DNA of 64,000 nucleotides from Prosthecodimorpha staleyi (GCF_018729455.1 NZ_JAHHZF010000005.1:186001-250000), one strand, 5' to 3'; positions 54,260 to 63,716 are shown, numbered from the stretch's first letter. Notes: generated from the letters alone by a model not told the origin. Made by a program: numbers and translations.

Positions 54260-55747
54260 CTACCCCATCCGCTCCGGCAGTTGCTCGTCGCGGATCAGGT
54301 CGGAGAAGCGGGTATATTCGCCGGCGAAGTGCAGTTCGACGGTGCCGGTCGGGCCGTGGCGCTGCTTGCCGACGATCACCTCGGCGACGCCGCGCATGCG
54401 GTTCATGTCGGCCTCCCACTTGAACCAGGCTTCCGAGCCCTTCTCGGCCGGCTCCTTGCTCTTCAGGTAGTATTCCTCGCGGTAGATGAACATGACCACG
54501 TCGGCGTCTTGCTCGATCGAGCCGGATTCGCGCAGGTCCGACAGCTGCGGGCGCTTGTCGTCGCGCGATTCGACCTGGCGGGAGAGCTGGGACAGCGCCA
54601 GGATCGGCACCGACAGCTCCTTGGCGAGCGCCTTGAGGCCGGTGGTGATCTCGGTGATCTCCTGGACGCGGCCCTCGCCGGTGCGCTTGGAGCCGGTCAG
54701 AAGCTGCAGGTAGTCGACGATCAGCACGTCGAGACCGCGCTGCCGCTTCAGACGGCGGGCGCGGGCGGAGAGCTGGGCGATCGAGATGCCGCCGGTCTGG
54801 TCCACATAGAGCGGGATCTGCTGCATCATCTGCGAGGCGCCGACCAGCTTCTCGAATTCCATGTCGGTGATGTCGCCGCGCCGGATCTTGTTGGACGGGA
54901 TCTCCGTCTGCTCCGACATGATGCGGGTGGCGAGCTGCTCGGACGACATTTCGAGCGAGAAGAAGCCGACCACGCCGCCGTCCATGGTCTTGTAGCTGCC
55001 GTCCTGCTGCTCCTCGGCACGGAAGGCGGCGGCGATGTTGAAGGCGATGTTGGTGGCGAGCGAGGTCTTGCCCATGGCCGGGCGGGCCGCGAGCACGATC
55101 AGGTCGGAATGCTGCAGGCCGCCCATCATGCGGTCGAGGCTGGCGATGCCGGTCGAAATGCCGGACAGCTTGCCCTGCCGCTGGAAGGCGGCCGCCGCCA
55201 TGTCGATCGAGCCCTTGAGGGCGTCGGCGAAGGAGACGAAGCCGCCATCGTAGCGGCCGGTCTCGGCCAATTCGAACAGCCGCCGTTCGGCATCCTCGAT
55301 CTGGATTCGCGGCGGCCGGTCGACCGGTGCGTCGTAGGCGACGTTGACCATGTCCTCGCCGATGCGGATCAGGTTCCGGCGCATGGCGAGGTCGCGCACC
55401 AGCCGGCCGTAATCCTCGGCATTGATGATCGTGGTCGCGTCGGAGGCCAGCCGCAGCAGATACTGCGTCACCGACAGGTCGGCGATCTGGTGATCGACGG
55501 GGAAGAAGGTCTTGACGGTGATCGGCGAGGCGACCTTGCCGGCGCGGATCAGCTGGGTGACGCGCTCGTAGATCTGCCGGTGCGGCTCCAGGAAGAAGTG
55601 CAGCGGCTCGAGGAAGTCGGAGACCCGGTAGAAGGTCTCGTTGTTGACCAGGATCGCGCCGAGGAGCTGCCGTTCCGCCTCCGCATTGTGCGGGGCGTGG
55701 CGCTCCAGGGTCGGTTCCTGCTCGACGCGGCGGATGGGCAGTTTCAT
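54260..55747 (-). CDS. dnaB: Replicative DNA helicase
   Basis: 495 residues. An N-terminal domain (about 20-125, starting PHNAEAERQLLGAIL) binds primase; a linker follows, and the RecA-like motor begins near residue 190. Walker A ARPAMGKTS lies near residues 216-224, Walker B LDVLIVDYLQLL near 332-343. No intein is visible and length is normal. It unwinds DNA ahead of the fork as a hexamer. In related genomes dnaB is followed by alr on the same strand; here alr is on the opposite strand and two other genes intervene. Confidence 0.97.
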   Translation of the reverse strand: MKLPIRRVEQEPTLERHAPHNAEAERQLLGAILVNNETFYRVSDFLEPLHFFLEPHRQIYERVTQLIRAGKVASPITVKTFFPVDHQIADLSVTQYLLRLASDATTIINAEDYGRLVRDLAMRRNLIRIGEDMVNVAYDAPVDRPPRIQIEDAERRLFELAETGRYDGGFVSFADALKGSIDMAAAAFQRQGKLSGISTGIASLDRMMGGLQHSDLIVLAARPAMGKTSLATNIAFNIAAAFRAEEQQDGSYKTMDGGVVGFFSLEMSSEQLATRIMSEQTEIPSNKIRRGDITDMEFEKLVGASQMMQQIPLYVDQTGGISIAQLSARARRLKRQRGLDVLIVDYLQLLTGSKRTGEGRVQEITEITTGLKALAKELSVPILALSQLSRQVESRDDKRPQLSDLRESGSIEQDADVVMFIYREEYYLKSKEPAEKGSEAWFKWEADMNRMRGVAEVIVGKQRHGPTGTVELHFAGEYTRFSDLIRDEQLPERMG

Positions 55748-56064
55748 CAGAAGTCCCGGTTCTCTCGGAGCCTTCTTAACGGCTCGTTGACGGCTTTGAA
55801 GCGGGCGGCCGCTTATACAGGCCGATCCACAGGTTTATTGCCCGCCGCCATGACGGCGCTTGACCGCCCCGGAGCGTCGGGCACCGGTCGGATCGACCGA
55901 CCTCCCGGAACCGTCCGTCACCCGATTCGGCCCCGCCCGGCCATGGGACGTCACGATCCGCGCGGATCAAAGCCCCGTCGCTGGCAATCCCGTCGGGGCG
56001 ACTCCGGTCGGTGAGACTGCGAATCGGGCTTGCGGTTCCCGACCCCGAGCTTACATCTCAATGC
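55748..56064. promoter_or_regulatory. Divergent region between dnaB and the histidine-rich pair
   Basis: About 317 bp without a gene. On the minus strand an extended -10, TGTATAAG, lies at 55812-55819, about 65 bp before the dnaB start; a matching -35 is weak. No box pair stands out for the plus strand. Confidence 0.35.
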
Positions 56065-56571
56065 ATGCGGCAACGGCACACCGACATCCTGCGGCGGATC
56101 GCAATCCTGGCGATCACGCTGGTGCTTGCCGTCGCGCCGATGTTGGCCCAGGCGCAGACCGCGCTGGCCGCCTGCCACGAGTTGGCGCTCGCGGCGCCCG
56201 CGCCGCTGCACACGACCGCCAGCCCGTCAGGCCATCGGCATCAGGGCCATCAGCACGGCGGGCTTGCCGCTTCCGGGGAACGGCAGGCCTCCGAGGCCGC
56301 CGCCCTGCCCGACGGGAGCGCGTCGGCCGCGACGGCGTCATCACATCACGGCAGCACCATCGCCGTGGAGAAGGGCCAGCCGGCATCGCCGGAGCCGGGC
56401 CAGGCGCGGCTGATTGCCGGCCTTGCCTGCGTGCTGCACTGCTCGGTGCTGGCCGATGCTCAGCATGTCCTCGGCCCCGCCACGCATGTCCTGGCCCGGA
56501 CCGCGCCGGTGGTGACCATCGTGCTCGCCTCGCTCGACGCCGAACCGGCCGTGCCGCCGCCCCGTCGCTAG
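56065..56571 (+). CDS. Histidine-rich periplasmic or membrane-anchored protein (possible copper-related)
   Basis: 168 residues. Hydrophobic signal at residues 9-30 (ILAITLVLAVAPMLAQAQ). A His-rich stretch GHRHQGHQHGG lies near residues 55-65, and a second hydrophobic stretch with Cys residues (GLACVLHCSVL) near 120-130. It ends AVPPPRR. Such layout resembles small DUF2946-like proteins found in copper-resistance regions, but I cannot assign a family. It is followed after about 200 bp by a DUF305 protein, supporting a metal link. Binding of copper through the histidines is inference. Confidence 0.55.
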   Translation: MRQRHTDILRRIAILAITLVLAVAPMLAQAQTALAACHELALAAPAPLHTTASPSGHRHQGHQHGGLAASGERQASEAAALPDGSASAATASSHHGSTIAVEKGQPASPEPGQARLIAGLACVLHCSVLADAQHVLGPATHVLARTAPVVTIVLASLDAEPAVPPPRR

Positions 56572-56773
56572 GGATCAAAGAACTGCTGGTTCGCAGTCAC
56601 GAGTCGGATGGGAACCATTCGGCCCGGTTGAACCACCAGCTCGGCACCATTCTCCCCATCCTGACGGTCGTCCCGGCGGATCAAACGCCCCGCGCGCATC
56701 GGACATCCCTGGCCGTTCCGGTCGGGCCCGCGCATGGGCGGCCGCCTCCCAACTCGAATTCGGAGTGACAGAC

Positions 56774-57199
56774 ATGAAGACCACCACGCTCGCCGCCGCC
56801 CTCGCCGTCGGCCTCCTCGCCACCGCGGCCTTCGCCCAGTCCCCCGGCATGCCGATGCAGGGCCATGGTGGTATGCACGGCGCCGGTCCCGGGGCCGGCC
56901 ACGGCGCCATGGCGGGTGCCGCCGCCAAGCCCAAGGGCGATACCAGCCCGTCCAGCCTCGCCTTCGCGGCGGTCAACGCCAAGATGCACGAGGGGATGGA
57001 CATCACCTTCTCGGGCAATGCCGATATCGACTTCGTCAAGGGCATGATCGCCCACCACCAGGGCGCGATCGACATGGCCAAGGTGCAGCTCGCCTTCGGC
57101 CGCGACGACAAGATCAAGAAGCTGTCCGAGGAGATCATCAAGGCCCAGGAGGGCGAGATCGCGATGATGAAGGACTGGCTCGCCAAGAACGCGCGCTGA
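56774..57199 (+). CDS. DUF305 domain periplasmic protein (CopM-like)
   Basis: 141 residues. Signal peptide to about residue 22 (AFAQS). A Met/His/Gly-rich segment (GMPMQGHGGMHGAGPG) precedes the DUF305 ferritin-like helical domain, with the hallmark FVKGMIAHHQGAIDMAK near residues 87-103. The related cyanobacterial CopM binds copper and silver through Met and His. The likely role is metal buffering in the periplasm. GGAG lies before the ATG. Together with the preceding His-rich gene it forms a small metal-handling unit inserted between dnaB and alr. Confidence 0.88.
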   Translation: MKTTTLAAALAVGLLATAAFAQSPGMPMQGHGGMHGAGPGAGHGAMAGAAAKPKGDTSPSSLAFAAVNAKMHEGMDITFSGNADIDFVKGMIAHHQGAIDMAKVQLAFGRDDKIKKLSEEIIKAQEGEIAMMKDWLAKNAR

Positions 57200-57211
57200 A
57201 ACCACACGCCG

Positions 57212-57244
57212 GCCGGCCGCTCCCGCGCCCGGGACGCGGCCGGC
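57212..57244 (+). terminator. GC-rich hairpin after the DUF305 gene
   Basis: Perfect 9-bp arms GCCGGCCGC / GCGGCCGGC with a 15-base loop, 12 bp after the stop. No T-run. Confidence 0.4.
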
Positions 57245-57378
57245 ACGCCCCGGGCGGACGCCCGTTCGGCAGCTCGCAACCGCGCCGAAGAGGCTGCCGC
57301 TGCGGCGCATGGGTGCCGAGCCGCCGCCGCGGTGGAGCGCGGGTTGACAGGCCCGCGCCCCGGGGGCACCCAGGAGCG

Positions 57379-58503
57379 ATGCACGATCCTGTCCTCGATG
57401 CCGGGCGCGCCGGTGCCCGGCTGACGATCGACCTCGCCGCCCTCGAGGCGAACTGGCGCGACTTGGCCGCCCGCGCGGCACCGGCCGAATGCGCCGCGGC
57501 CGTGAAGGCGGACGCCTACGGCCTCGGGCTCGAACCGATCGTCCGCCGCCTGCACGATGCCGGCTGCCTGACCTTCTTCGTCGCCCTGCCCGAAGAGGCG
57601 CTGCGCCTGCGCGCCGTCGCTCCCGACGCGACCGTCTATCTCCTCAACGGCCTGCTGCCCGGCTGGGTCGACACGGTCGCCGCCGCCGGCATCCGCCCTG
57701 TGCTCGGTTCGCCGGAGGAATGGGACAACTGGGCCGCGGCGGGTGCGCGCGCCGGCCGGCCCCTGCCCGCCGCGCTGCATATCGATACCGGCATGAACCG
57801 GCTCGGCCTCACACTCGCCGAAGCCGAGAGCCTGGCGGCCGATCCCGGCCGGCGCGGCGCCGTCGACCTGCGGCTGGTCATGAGCCATCTGGCCACCGCG
57901 GACGAGCCGGGCCATGCCCTGACCGGCCGGCAACTCGCCCGCTTCCGGGCCGCGACGGCGCTTTATCCCGGCGTGCCGGCCTCGCTCGCCAATTCGGCCG
58001 GCATCTTCGCCGGGGCGGATTTCCATTTCGGGCTGGTCCGCCCGGGCGTCGCCCTCTATGGCGGCGCGGTGCAGGCGGGACGCCCGTCGCCTATGATGCC
58101 GGTGGTGCGCCTGGAGGCGCCGATCCTGCGCGTCCGGCCGGTGCCGGCCGGCGAGGCGATCGGCTACGGGGCGGCCCGGACGTTGGCGCGCGACAGCCGC
58201 ATCGCCATCCTGTCGGTCGGCTACGCCGACGGCTATCACCGCCTCGCCTCGTCGACCGACGCTCACCCCGGCGGCCATGTCGCCATCGACGGCCGCCCGG
58301 CTCCGATCGTCGGCCGCATCTCGATGGACCTGATGGCGGTCGACGTGACCGATCACCGGCACGCCCATCGCGGCACGCGGGTCGAACTGATCGGGCCGCA
58401 TGTGCCGCTCGCGTCGGTCGCCGCCGCCATGGGCACGATCGACTACGAGGTGCTGACCAGCCTCGGCCGGCGCGCCCGGCGGGTCTATCTCGACGAGGCC
58501 TGA
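57379..58503 (+). CDS. alr: Alanine racemase
   Basis: A PLP enzyme that makes D-alanine for peptidoglycan. It has 374 residues. PLP lysine Lys43 in AAVKADAYGLG. The second catalytic base Tyr lies in IGYGAARTL near residues 257-265, and the C-terminal domain carries SMDLMAVDV near 315-323. The frame is open upstream through the DUF305 region but only the ATG at 57379, with CAGGAGCG before it, gives the family start. It converges on the lytic-transglycosylase gene. Confidence 0.95.
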   Translation: MHDPVLDAGRAGARLTIDLAALEANWRDLAARAAPAECAAAVKADAYGLGLEPIVRRLHDAGCLTFFVALPEEALRLRAVAPDATVYLLNGLLPGWVDTVAAAGIRPVLGSPEEWDNWAAAGARAGRPLPAALHIDTGMNRLGLTLAEAESLAADPGRRGAVDLRLVMSHLATADEPGHALTGRQLARFRAATALYPGVPASLANSAGIFAGADFHFGLVRPGVALYGGAVQAGRPSPMMPVVRLEAPILRVRPVPAGEAIGYGAARTLARDSRIAILSVGYADGYHRLASSTDAHPGGHVAIDGRPAPIVGRISMDLMAVDVTDHRHAHRGTRVELIGPHVPLASVAAAMGTIDYEVLTSLGRRARRVYLDEA

Positions 58504-58536
58504 CGGAGCACGCCTTGTCGCCCTGCCCCGCAGCCG

Positions 58537-59442
58537 TCAGGGCAGCGAAGCCATCGCCTGCTTGACCCTGCCGCAATAGGCGAGATGCAGCTGGGTCTGC
58601 TTCTCGACATAGTGGCCGCCTTGGAACTTCATCGTCGTGCGGCAGATGTCGCCGTCCGCGCGCCGGTAGGCGCCGGCGAGATATTTCATGCCCCAGCGGA
58701 TGTTGGTCTCCGGCTCGGCCAGCGCCTTCGCGCTGCCCTTGTAGCCGAGCGCCGTGGCGATGCGGTAGCTGACCTGCGTCACGCCGACCCGCCCGTCCGG
58801 CCCGCGCTTGCCGGCATCGAGCCCGCTTTCGGTCTCGAACACCGCCAGCGCCAGCTTCGGCGGCACCTTGAGCGCCTCCGCCTCGCGCTGGATCAGGGAA
58901 CGGACACGACCGTCGTCCGGCTCGCCGGTGGCCGCCCGGCTGGGCTTCGGTGTCGGCGTGGCGTGCTCGAGGGCACGGGCGGCGGGATCGGGCGGCGACG
59001 GATCGACGCCGGCCCTATCGACCGCCGCGAGGGCGAACGGAACGGGCTCGGCCTCGGGAACGGGCGGCTCGCGCGCGACGCCCGCCGGCAGGTCCGGCGC
59101 CGGCTTGCCGAGCGCGATCGGACCGGGCGGCAGCAGCATCCGCGCGGCCGACGGCGGCGGCGCGGCGACGGCGTCGAAGCCGGCGGCCACGCGTGCGGCG
59201 ATCTGGGCGCCGGCCGGCGGCGGCGACACGGCTCCGGGCGCGGCCGCGCCGGTCGGGCCCGGCCTGAAGGCCGGATCGTCGAAGTCCAGCTTGCCTTGGG
59301 CTTTCGGGAGCGTCGCGGACACGACCACGGAGGTCGCGGCCGGCTCGATCGGGTCGAAGGTTTCGACCAGGATGACCGAGGCCGGCACGGCCGCCGCAAC
59401 CGCGGCACCGGCAGCCAGCCCAAGTTTGATCGGCGTGAGCAT
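58537..59442 (-). CDS. Lytic transglycosylase SLT-domain protein 1
   Basis: 301 residues. An N-terminal hydrophobic stretch (residues 6-27, signal or anchor) is followed by about 140 residues of Pro/Ala-rich linker, then an SLT-like goose-lysozyme domain (about 180-301). The catalytic Glu is in VFETESGLD near residue 200; GVTQVSYRIATALGY corresponds to the family G-L-M-Q segment, and NIRWGMKYLAGAY follows. It would cleave glycan strands in the periplasm. The domain is related to that of the neighbouring gene upstream, so the two may be an old duplication. Start with GAGGGG before ATG. Confidence 0.87.
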   Translation of the reverse strand: MLTPIKLGLAAGAAVAAAVPASVILVETFDPIEPAATSVVVSATLPKAQGKLDFDDPAFRPGPTGAAAPGAVSPPPAGAQIAARVAAGFDAVAAPPPSAARMLLPPGPIALGKPAPDLPAGVAREPPVPEAEPVPFALAAVDRAGVDPSPPDPAARALEHATPTPKPSRAATGEPDDGRVRSLIQREAEALKVPPKLALAVFETESGLDAGKRGPDGRVGVTQVSYRIATALGYKGSAKALAEPETNIRWGMKYLAGAYRRADGDICRTTMKFQGGHYVEKQTQLHLAYCGRVKQAMASLP

Positions 59443-60166
59443 GTCGAGGTCCCCTCGTTTTGGGTCGGGCAGCGGGACCCCAGCGAACGGACCCGATCGG
59501 ATCCGGTCGTCCCGCGCGGACCGGGCGCCCCGGCCCATGCGCGGACGCGCGGGACGAGGTGGCCGGCCTGAACGGCGCAGGTCCCTCGGAACCGCTGCAC
59601 CGACCGTGCGATCCGGCCAGAAGAGGCTGCGAATCGTGCGGCAAGGCGGACCGAATGAGGAATCATTGCGGGCGGGCGGAGACGAATCCGGCGGAATCGC
59701 GGCTTTAGCGCCGCCGTGGGCGAATGTTCCGGCTCTGTGCCGCGAACGCATCGGCCGATCGCCGCAAACGATTTCGCGGGCGATACGGAGAGGCGCGGAA
59801 TCCATCGGCAGGAAAGGGCGTCCGGGGCTGGCCTATGCGGCCACGAGAGGTCCGGCCGAAAGGGTCCGCCGGTCGCGGATCATCACGGGCCGCCTGGGCC
59901 TTCAGACGCCGAACCGGGACGGCAGAAACCTAACGCAGCGGGGCGCCGTCCTCCCGGGCGGCGATCGTCCCGGGATAGTCGGTCCGGGACCCGGCCCGGC
60001 GCCCGATCGGCGCAGGCTCGCCGTTCGGGACCGCGGCGGTCCGAACGGTCGCGACCGGCGCCGGCTACCGGGGCGACCACACCGGCACCAGCAATGCCGA
60101 TGTGGTCAAAAGGTTAGTGGTTCGTATTCACGAGACACATAGCGACCATCTGTCTCGATCGGCCTT
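59443..60166. other. Intergenic gap between the two transglycosylase genes
   Basis: About 720 bp. Long Arg/Gly/Ser-rich frames cross it but none has a ribosome site or recognisable domain. It ends in a short AT-richer patch (caaaaggttagtggttcgtattcacg). A promoter for transglycosylase 1 must lie here; I could not locate it. Possibly a decayed gene or a long untranslated region. Confidence 0.4.
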
Positions 60167-61174
60167 CTAGCGATAGGCCGTCTTGGTGTCGTAGAGCGGC
60201 GCGCCGAGCTTGACGTAGTTGACGCCGTCCATGCCGGTCACGGCACGCAGCTGATCGCAGTAGCGGCGGGCGCCGGCATTGATGGTCTTGGTCATGAAGC
60301 CGCCCTTGTACTTGGCGACGGCCAGGCACAATTCGCCCTTGGCGTATTGCAGATCCTTGGCCAGCTCCTTCATGCCCCATTTGACGTTGACCTCGGGCTT
60401 GAGCAGGTCCTGGTTGGAGCCGCGATAGCCGAGATAGCGCGCCGTCGAGGGCATCACCTGCATCAGGCCGACCACCGAATGGGTGCCGCGCAGGTTGGGA
60501 TCGTATTTGCTTTCGACCCAGATCACGCCGAGCGGGACCCAGACCGGCACGCCGTTGGCGGCGGCCTCGCGCTTGATGATGTCGAGATAGGGCGCAGCCC
60601 CCTTGGGCATCTTGCGCGGCATGCCCTCGGCCAGGATCGGCGCGGCCTCGGCGGGCGCATTGGGACGGGCGGCGGCGGCCGGGGCCGGCATGGCCAGCGA
60701 GGCGACCTGGACCTCCCCGGCCGTATCGGTCGGCTTCCGCCGCGGGGTGCGGAAGGAGAGCGTCGGGGCGGTCGCCACCGGCAGCACGGTGAAGCGCGCG
60801 CTGGCGCCGTCGAAGACCTGGAACACCTCGTCGAACCGGGCGGCACCCGCGGCACGCCCGGTCGTCTCGACCGCCGCGTCGCCATCGAGATCGAATGCCG
60901 CGAAGGCCGCGACCGTCGCACCGGCCGACGCCGCCGCGAAGCGCCCGGGCGGCGGCACGGCCGCGTCCGGGACGGCCGCCGGCTCGTCGCCGGTCCGGAT
61001 GGCCCAGCCTTCGCCGTCGACCTTGACGCTCTGCACCGTGATGCCAACCCGCGACGCCCGCACGGGGCCGCCGAGATCGGCGAGCGCCGCCGCCGCGACG
61101 GCGCCGCCGGCAATCGCCAGACTGCCCGTCGCAACGAGAGCGAAACCGGCACGGGGAACGGGGAGAAAAGACAT
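60167..61174 (-). CDS. Lytic transglycosylase SLT-domain protein 2
   Basis: 335 residues. N-terminal signal/anchor (about residues 8-33, GFALVATGSLAIAGGAVAAAA), a low-complexity spacer to about residue 185, then a complete SLT domain: catalytic Glu in GVIWVESKYDPN near residue 218, GLMQVMPSTARYLG near 234-247, then VNVKWGMKELAKDL and VAKYKGGFMTK. It is the better conserved of the two SLT proteins. It lies 12 bp downstream of the amidase gene on the same strand, so both act on peptidoglycan from one transcript. Confidence 0.9.
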   Translation of the reverse strand: MSFLPVPRAGFALVATGSLAIAGGAVAAAALADLGGPVRASRVGITVQSVKVDGEGWAIRTGDEPAAVPDAAVPPPGRFAAASAGATVAAFAAFDLDGDAAVETTGRAAGAARFDEVFQVFDGASARFTVLPVATAPTLSFRTPRRKPTDTAGEVQVASLAMPAPAAAARPNAPAEAAPILAEGMPRKMPKGAAPYLDIIKREAAANGVPVWVPLGVIWVESKYDPNLRGTHSVVGLMQVMPSTARYLGYRGSNQDLLKPEVNVKWGMKELAKDLQYAKGELCLAVAKYKGGFMTKTINAGARRYCDQLRAVTGMDGVNYVKLGAPLYDTKTAYR

Positions 61175-61185
61175 GGCTCGTGCCC

Positions 61186-62046
61186 TCACGCTGCGTCCGC
61201 CAACCGGCAGGCACGCAGGAGCCGGTGGAGGGTCGTTACGGTGGACTGGTCGGCAACGCCGTCGACCAGGGCGGGGCGCCAGTGGCGCTGGAAGGCGGCA
61301 ACCACGTCGGCGGTGCGCTCGTCGAACACGCCGTCGATCTCGATGCCGTAGCCGTAAAGGCCGAACAGGGCCTGCATGGCAGCGACAGGTTCGCCCCGGT
61401 CGCCACGGGTCATGAACCGGCCGCCGCCGACCGGTTCGGGATCGAGCCACAGCCCGACGCCGGACTGAGCCAGCTGCGCCCAGGGAAACCTCTCGCCCGG
61501 ATCGCGCTTGCGCCCCGGCGCCACGTCGGAATGGGCGAGAACGCGCTCGGCCACGATACCGTTGCGGGCGACGATGTCGGCCGCCAGCCGGGTCACCGCG
61601 TCGATCTGCACGGCGGGGAAATCGCAATAGCCCGGATGCACCGGCGCCGGCTCGGCCGGATCGGCGTCGGGCGCCTTTGCGAGATCCCAGGGATGGCCCG
61701 GATGGGCGATCTCGATGCCGACCGAACGGGAATTGATGTCGCTGTCACCCATCCAGGACGAGACGCCGGCATGCCAGGCGCGCCGGCTCTCGGCGACCAT
61801 CTGGGTGATGCGGCCGTCCTCGGCGACGACGTAGTGACAGGAAACCTGGCTCTCCGGCGCGGCCAGCCAGCGGATCGCGCGTTCGGCCATATCCAGGCCG
61901 CGGCCGGCCGGCATGCCGGTGTAGTGGAGAATCAGGGTGTCGACGCGTGCATGCCCCCTGCGCTCGCCGTGGTTCGGCGAGGGGCGGAGATCCTGGACGA
62001 GGCCCGTGTCGGGTTGCTCGATCGATGGTGCGATCTCGACGGTCAT
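61186..62046 (-). CDS. N-acetylmuramoyl-L-alanine amidase with peptidoglycan-binding domain
   Basis: 286 residues. An amidase_2 (zinc) domain spans about residues 35-190: first His in LILHYTGMP, AHPGHPWDLAK, the second His in LAHSDVAPGRKRDPGERFPW and the catalytic acidic residue nearby. A C-terminal PG_binding_1 domain follows (about 213-270, GEPVAAMQALFGLYGYGIEI). No signal peptide is visible, as in the AmpD/AmiD group: it may be a cytosolic AmpD-like recycling enzyme or exported unconventionally. AAGG lies upstream of the ATG. Same operon as SLT protein 2. Confidence 0.9.
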   Translation of the reverse strand: MTVEIAPSIEQPDTGLVQDLRPSPNHGERRGHARVDTLILHYTGMPAGRGLDMAERAIRWLAAPESQVSCHYVVAEDGRITQMVAESRRAWHAGVSSWMGDSDINSRSVGIEIAHPGHPWDLAKAPDADPAEPAPVHPGYCDFPAVQIDAVTRLAADIVARNGIVAERVLAHSDVAPGRKRDPGERFPWAQLAQSGVGLWLDPEPVGGGRFMTRGDRGEPVAAMQALFGLYGYGIEIDGVFDERTADVVAAFQRHWRPALVDGVADQSTVTTLHRLLRACRLADAA

Positions 62047-62077
62047 CCACACCTTAATAACCGATGAACGACGAAAT

Positions 62078-62779
62078 TCACATCCCCCGTTCGGCCCGTA
62101 TGGTTTCGTAGGCCTTATTGAGCTCGGCGACCCGGTCGGTGAGCAGTTGCAGGGCTTCCTCCGGCACGCCCTTGGCGAAGTGCAGGTCGGGATGGCTCTC
62201 GGTCACGAGCTGCCGCCAGCGCCGCTTGACCGCCTCGTCGGTCGCCTCGCGGGCGAGCCCGAGCACCCGGTAGGGGTCGGGTCCGCCGAGCCGGACATGG
62301 CGGGCGGCGGCGCGCTCGAAGGCGTTCCGGTCGAGACCGAAAATCTCCGCCACCCGTTCGAGATAGGCGATTTCGAGATGGTGGACGAAGAGGTCCGCGG
62401 TGGCGATGTGGAAGAGCCCGTCGAGCACGTCGGCGAGGAACATGCCGTCGCCCTCGGCGAGGTCGGCCATGCGCGCCGCATAGGCCTCGAAGCCGGCCAC
62501 GTCGGCCTTGGCGAGGTCGAACAGGCGCTGCACGTTGGCCTCCTCGCCGGGCGGGATCTCGACCACGCGACGGAACGCCGCGACCTCGTCGTGGGATACG
62601 ATGCCGTCCGCCTTCGCCATCTTGGCCGACAGCGCGATCAGCGCGACCGTGAAGGCGACCGGCTTCGAATCGGCCCCGAGCCGGCGAATCGCCGCGACCA
62701 GGCGATCGATCAGCGGCACGATCCCTGTCGCCTGGCCGAGCGCGGCGACCACATCGCTGACGGCAGTCCAGATCGCCAC
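62078..62779 (-). CDS. DjlA-like protein: TerB domain plus J domain
   Basis: 233 residues. A TerB-like helical domain covers about residues 40-150 (ALIALSAKMAKADGIVSHDE with acidic metal-type positions), followed by a C-terminal J domain (about 165-228) with the HPD tripeptide in ESHPDLHF that stimulates DnaK ATPase. Unlike Escherichia coli DjlA, no clear N-terminal membrane helix is visible. It probably recruits DnaK. Encoded upstream of the amidase on the same strand (31 bp). Confidence 0.9.
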   Translation of the reverse strand: MAIWTAVSDVVAALGQATGIVPLIDRLVAAIRRLGADSKPVAFTVALIALSAKMAKADGIVSHDEVAAFRRVVEIPPGEEANVQRLFDLAKADVAGFEAYAARMADLAEGDGMFLADVLDGLFHIATADLFVHHLEIAYLERVAEIFGLDRNAFERAAARHVRLGGPDPYRVLGLAREATDEAVKRRWRQLVTESHPDLHFAKGVPEEALQLLTDRVAELNKAYETIRAERGM

Positions 62780-62828
62780 GGCGCCCCCTCCCCTCGCCGG
62801 TCTCGCGCCGCGCGAACCCGGCCCGTGC

Positions 62829-63716
62829 TCAGAGCACCACGATACCGTGATGCTTGGCCTTTTCCTCCGGCTCGATGTGAATGGTCACGATCGAATCCGG
62901 TACGTCGGCCTCGATCGCATCCTCGATCCGGTCGCAGATGTCGTGGGCGTCGGAGACCGTCATGCCGCCGGGCACGACGAGATGAAAGTCCACGAAGGTG
63001 ACGCGCCCGGCATGGCGGGTCCTGAGGTCGTGGGCCTCGATGGCGCCCTCCCCGTGGGTCGACACCGCCTTGCGGATCTTCTCCTGGATGTCCGGCGCCG
63101 CAGCCGCATCCATCAGCCCGCCGACCGATTCGGTGACCAGGCTCCAGCCCGACCAGAGGATGTTGATCGCCACCAGGCCGGCCAGCAGCGGGTCGAGCAC
63201 ATGCCAGCCGGTCACGACCGCCAGGCCGACGCCGGCCAACACGCCGACCGAGGAGACCACGTCGGTCAGGAGATGGCGACCGTCGGCGATCAGCGCCGGC
63301 GACCGGTTGCGACGCCCGTAGCCGATCAGCAACCAGCACCACAGGCCGTTGATCGCGCTCGCCGCGATGTTGACGGCGAGGCCGCGCCAGTCGGCATTGA
63401 TCGGCTTCGGGTCGACATAGCCGCCCCAGGCCTCGCGCGCGATCGACAGCGCCGCGACCAGGATCAGCGCGCCTTCCAGCACGGCGGCGAAATATTCGAC
63501 CTTGTGGTGGCCGTAGGGATGGTTGCGGTCGGCCGGCTTGGCCGACAGGCTCACGGCGATGAAGGCCGCAACGGCGGCGACCACGTTGATCACGCTTTCC
63601 AGCGCATCCGAATAGAGCGCGATCGATCCGGTCCAGAGATAGGCCAGATACTTGAGGCCGAGCACCACGACGCCGACCACGATGCTGCCGAACGCAATCC
63701 TGCCGGTCATGGTCAT
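62829..63716 (-). CDS. Cation diffusion facilitator (CDF) metal exporter
   Basis: 295 residues with six membrane helices and a C-terminal ferredoxin-like cytosolic domain. The metal site on helix 2 is SDALESV near residues 36-42 (D-x3-E in place of the usual H/D-x3-D), and helix 5 carries HLLTDVVSS near 148-156 (H-x3-D). GHHKVEYFAAV follows helix 2. CDF proteins exchange a divalent cation (Zn, Mn, Co or Fe) for protons. The replaced residue makes the metal unclear. ATG at 63716 has GAGGAGG upstream. First gene of the strand run toward the DjlA-like gene. Confidence 0.93.
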   Translation of the reverse strand: MTMTGRIAFGSIVVGVVVLGLKYLAYLWTGSIALYSDALESVINVVAAVAAFIAVSLSAKPADRNHPYGHHKVEYFAAVLEGALILVAALSIAREAWGGYVDPKPINADWRGLAVNIAASAINGLWCWLLIGYGRRNRSPALIADGRHLLTDVVSSVGVLAGVGLAVVTGWHVLDPLLAGLVAINILWSGWSLVTESVGGLMDAAAAPDIQEKIRKAVSTHGEGAIEAHDLRTRHAGRVTFVDFHLVVPGGMTVSDAHDICDRIEDAIEADVPDSIVTIHIEPEEKAKHHGIVVL

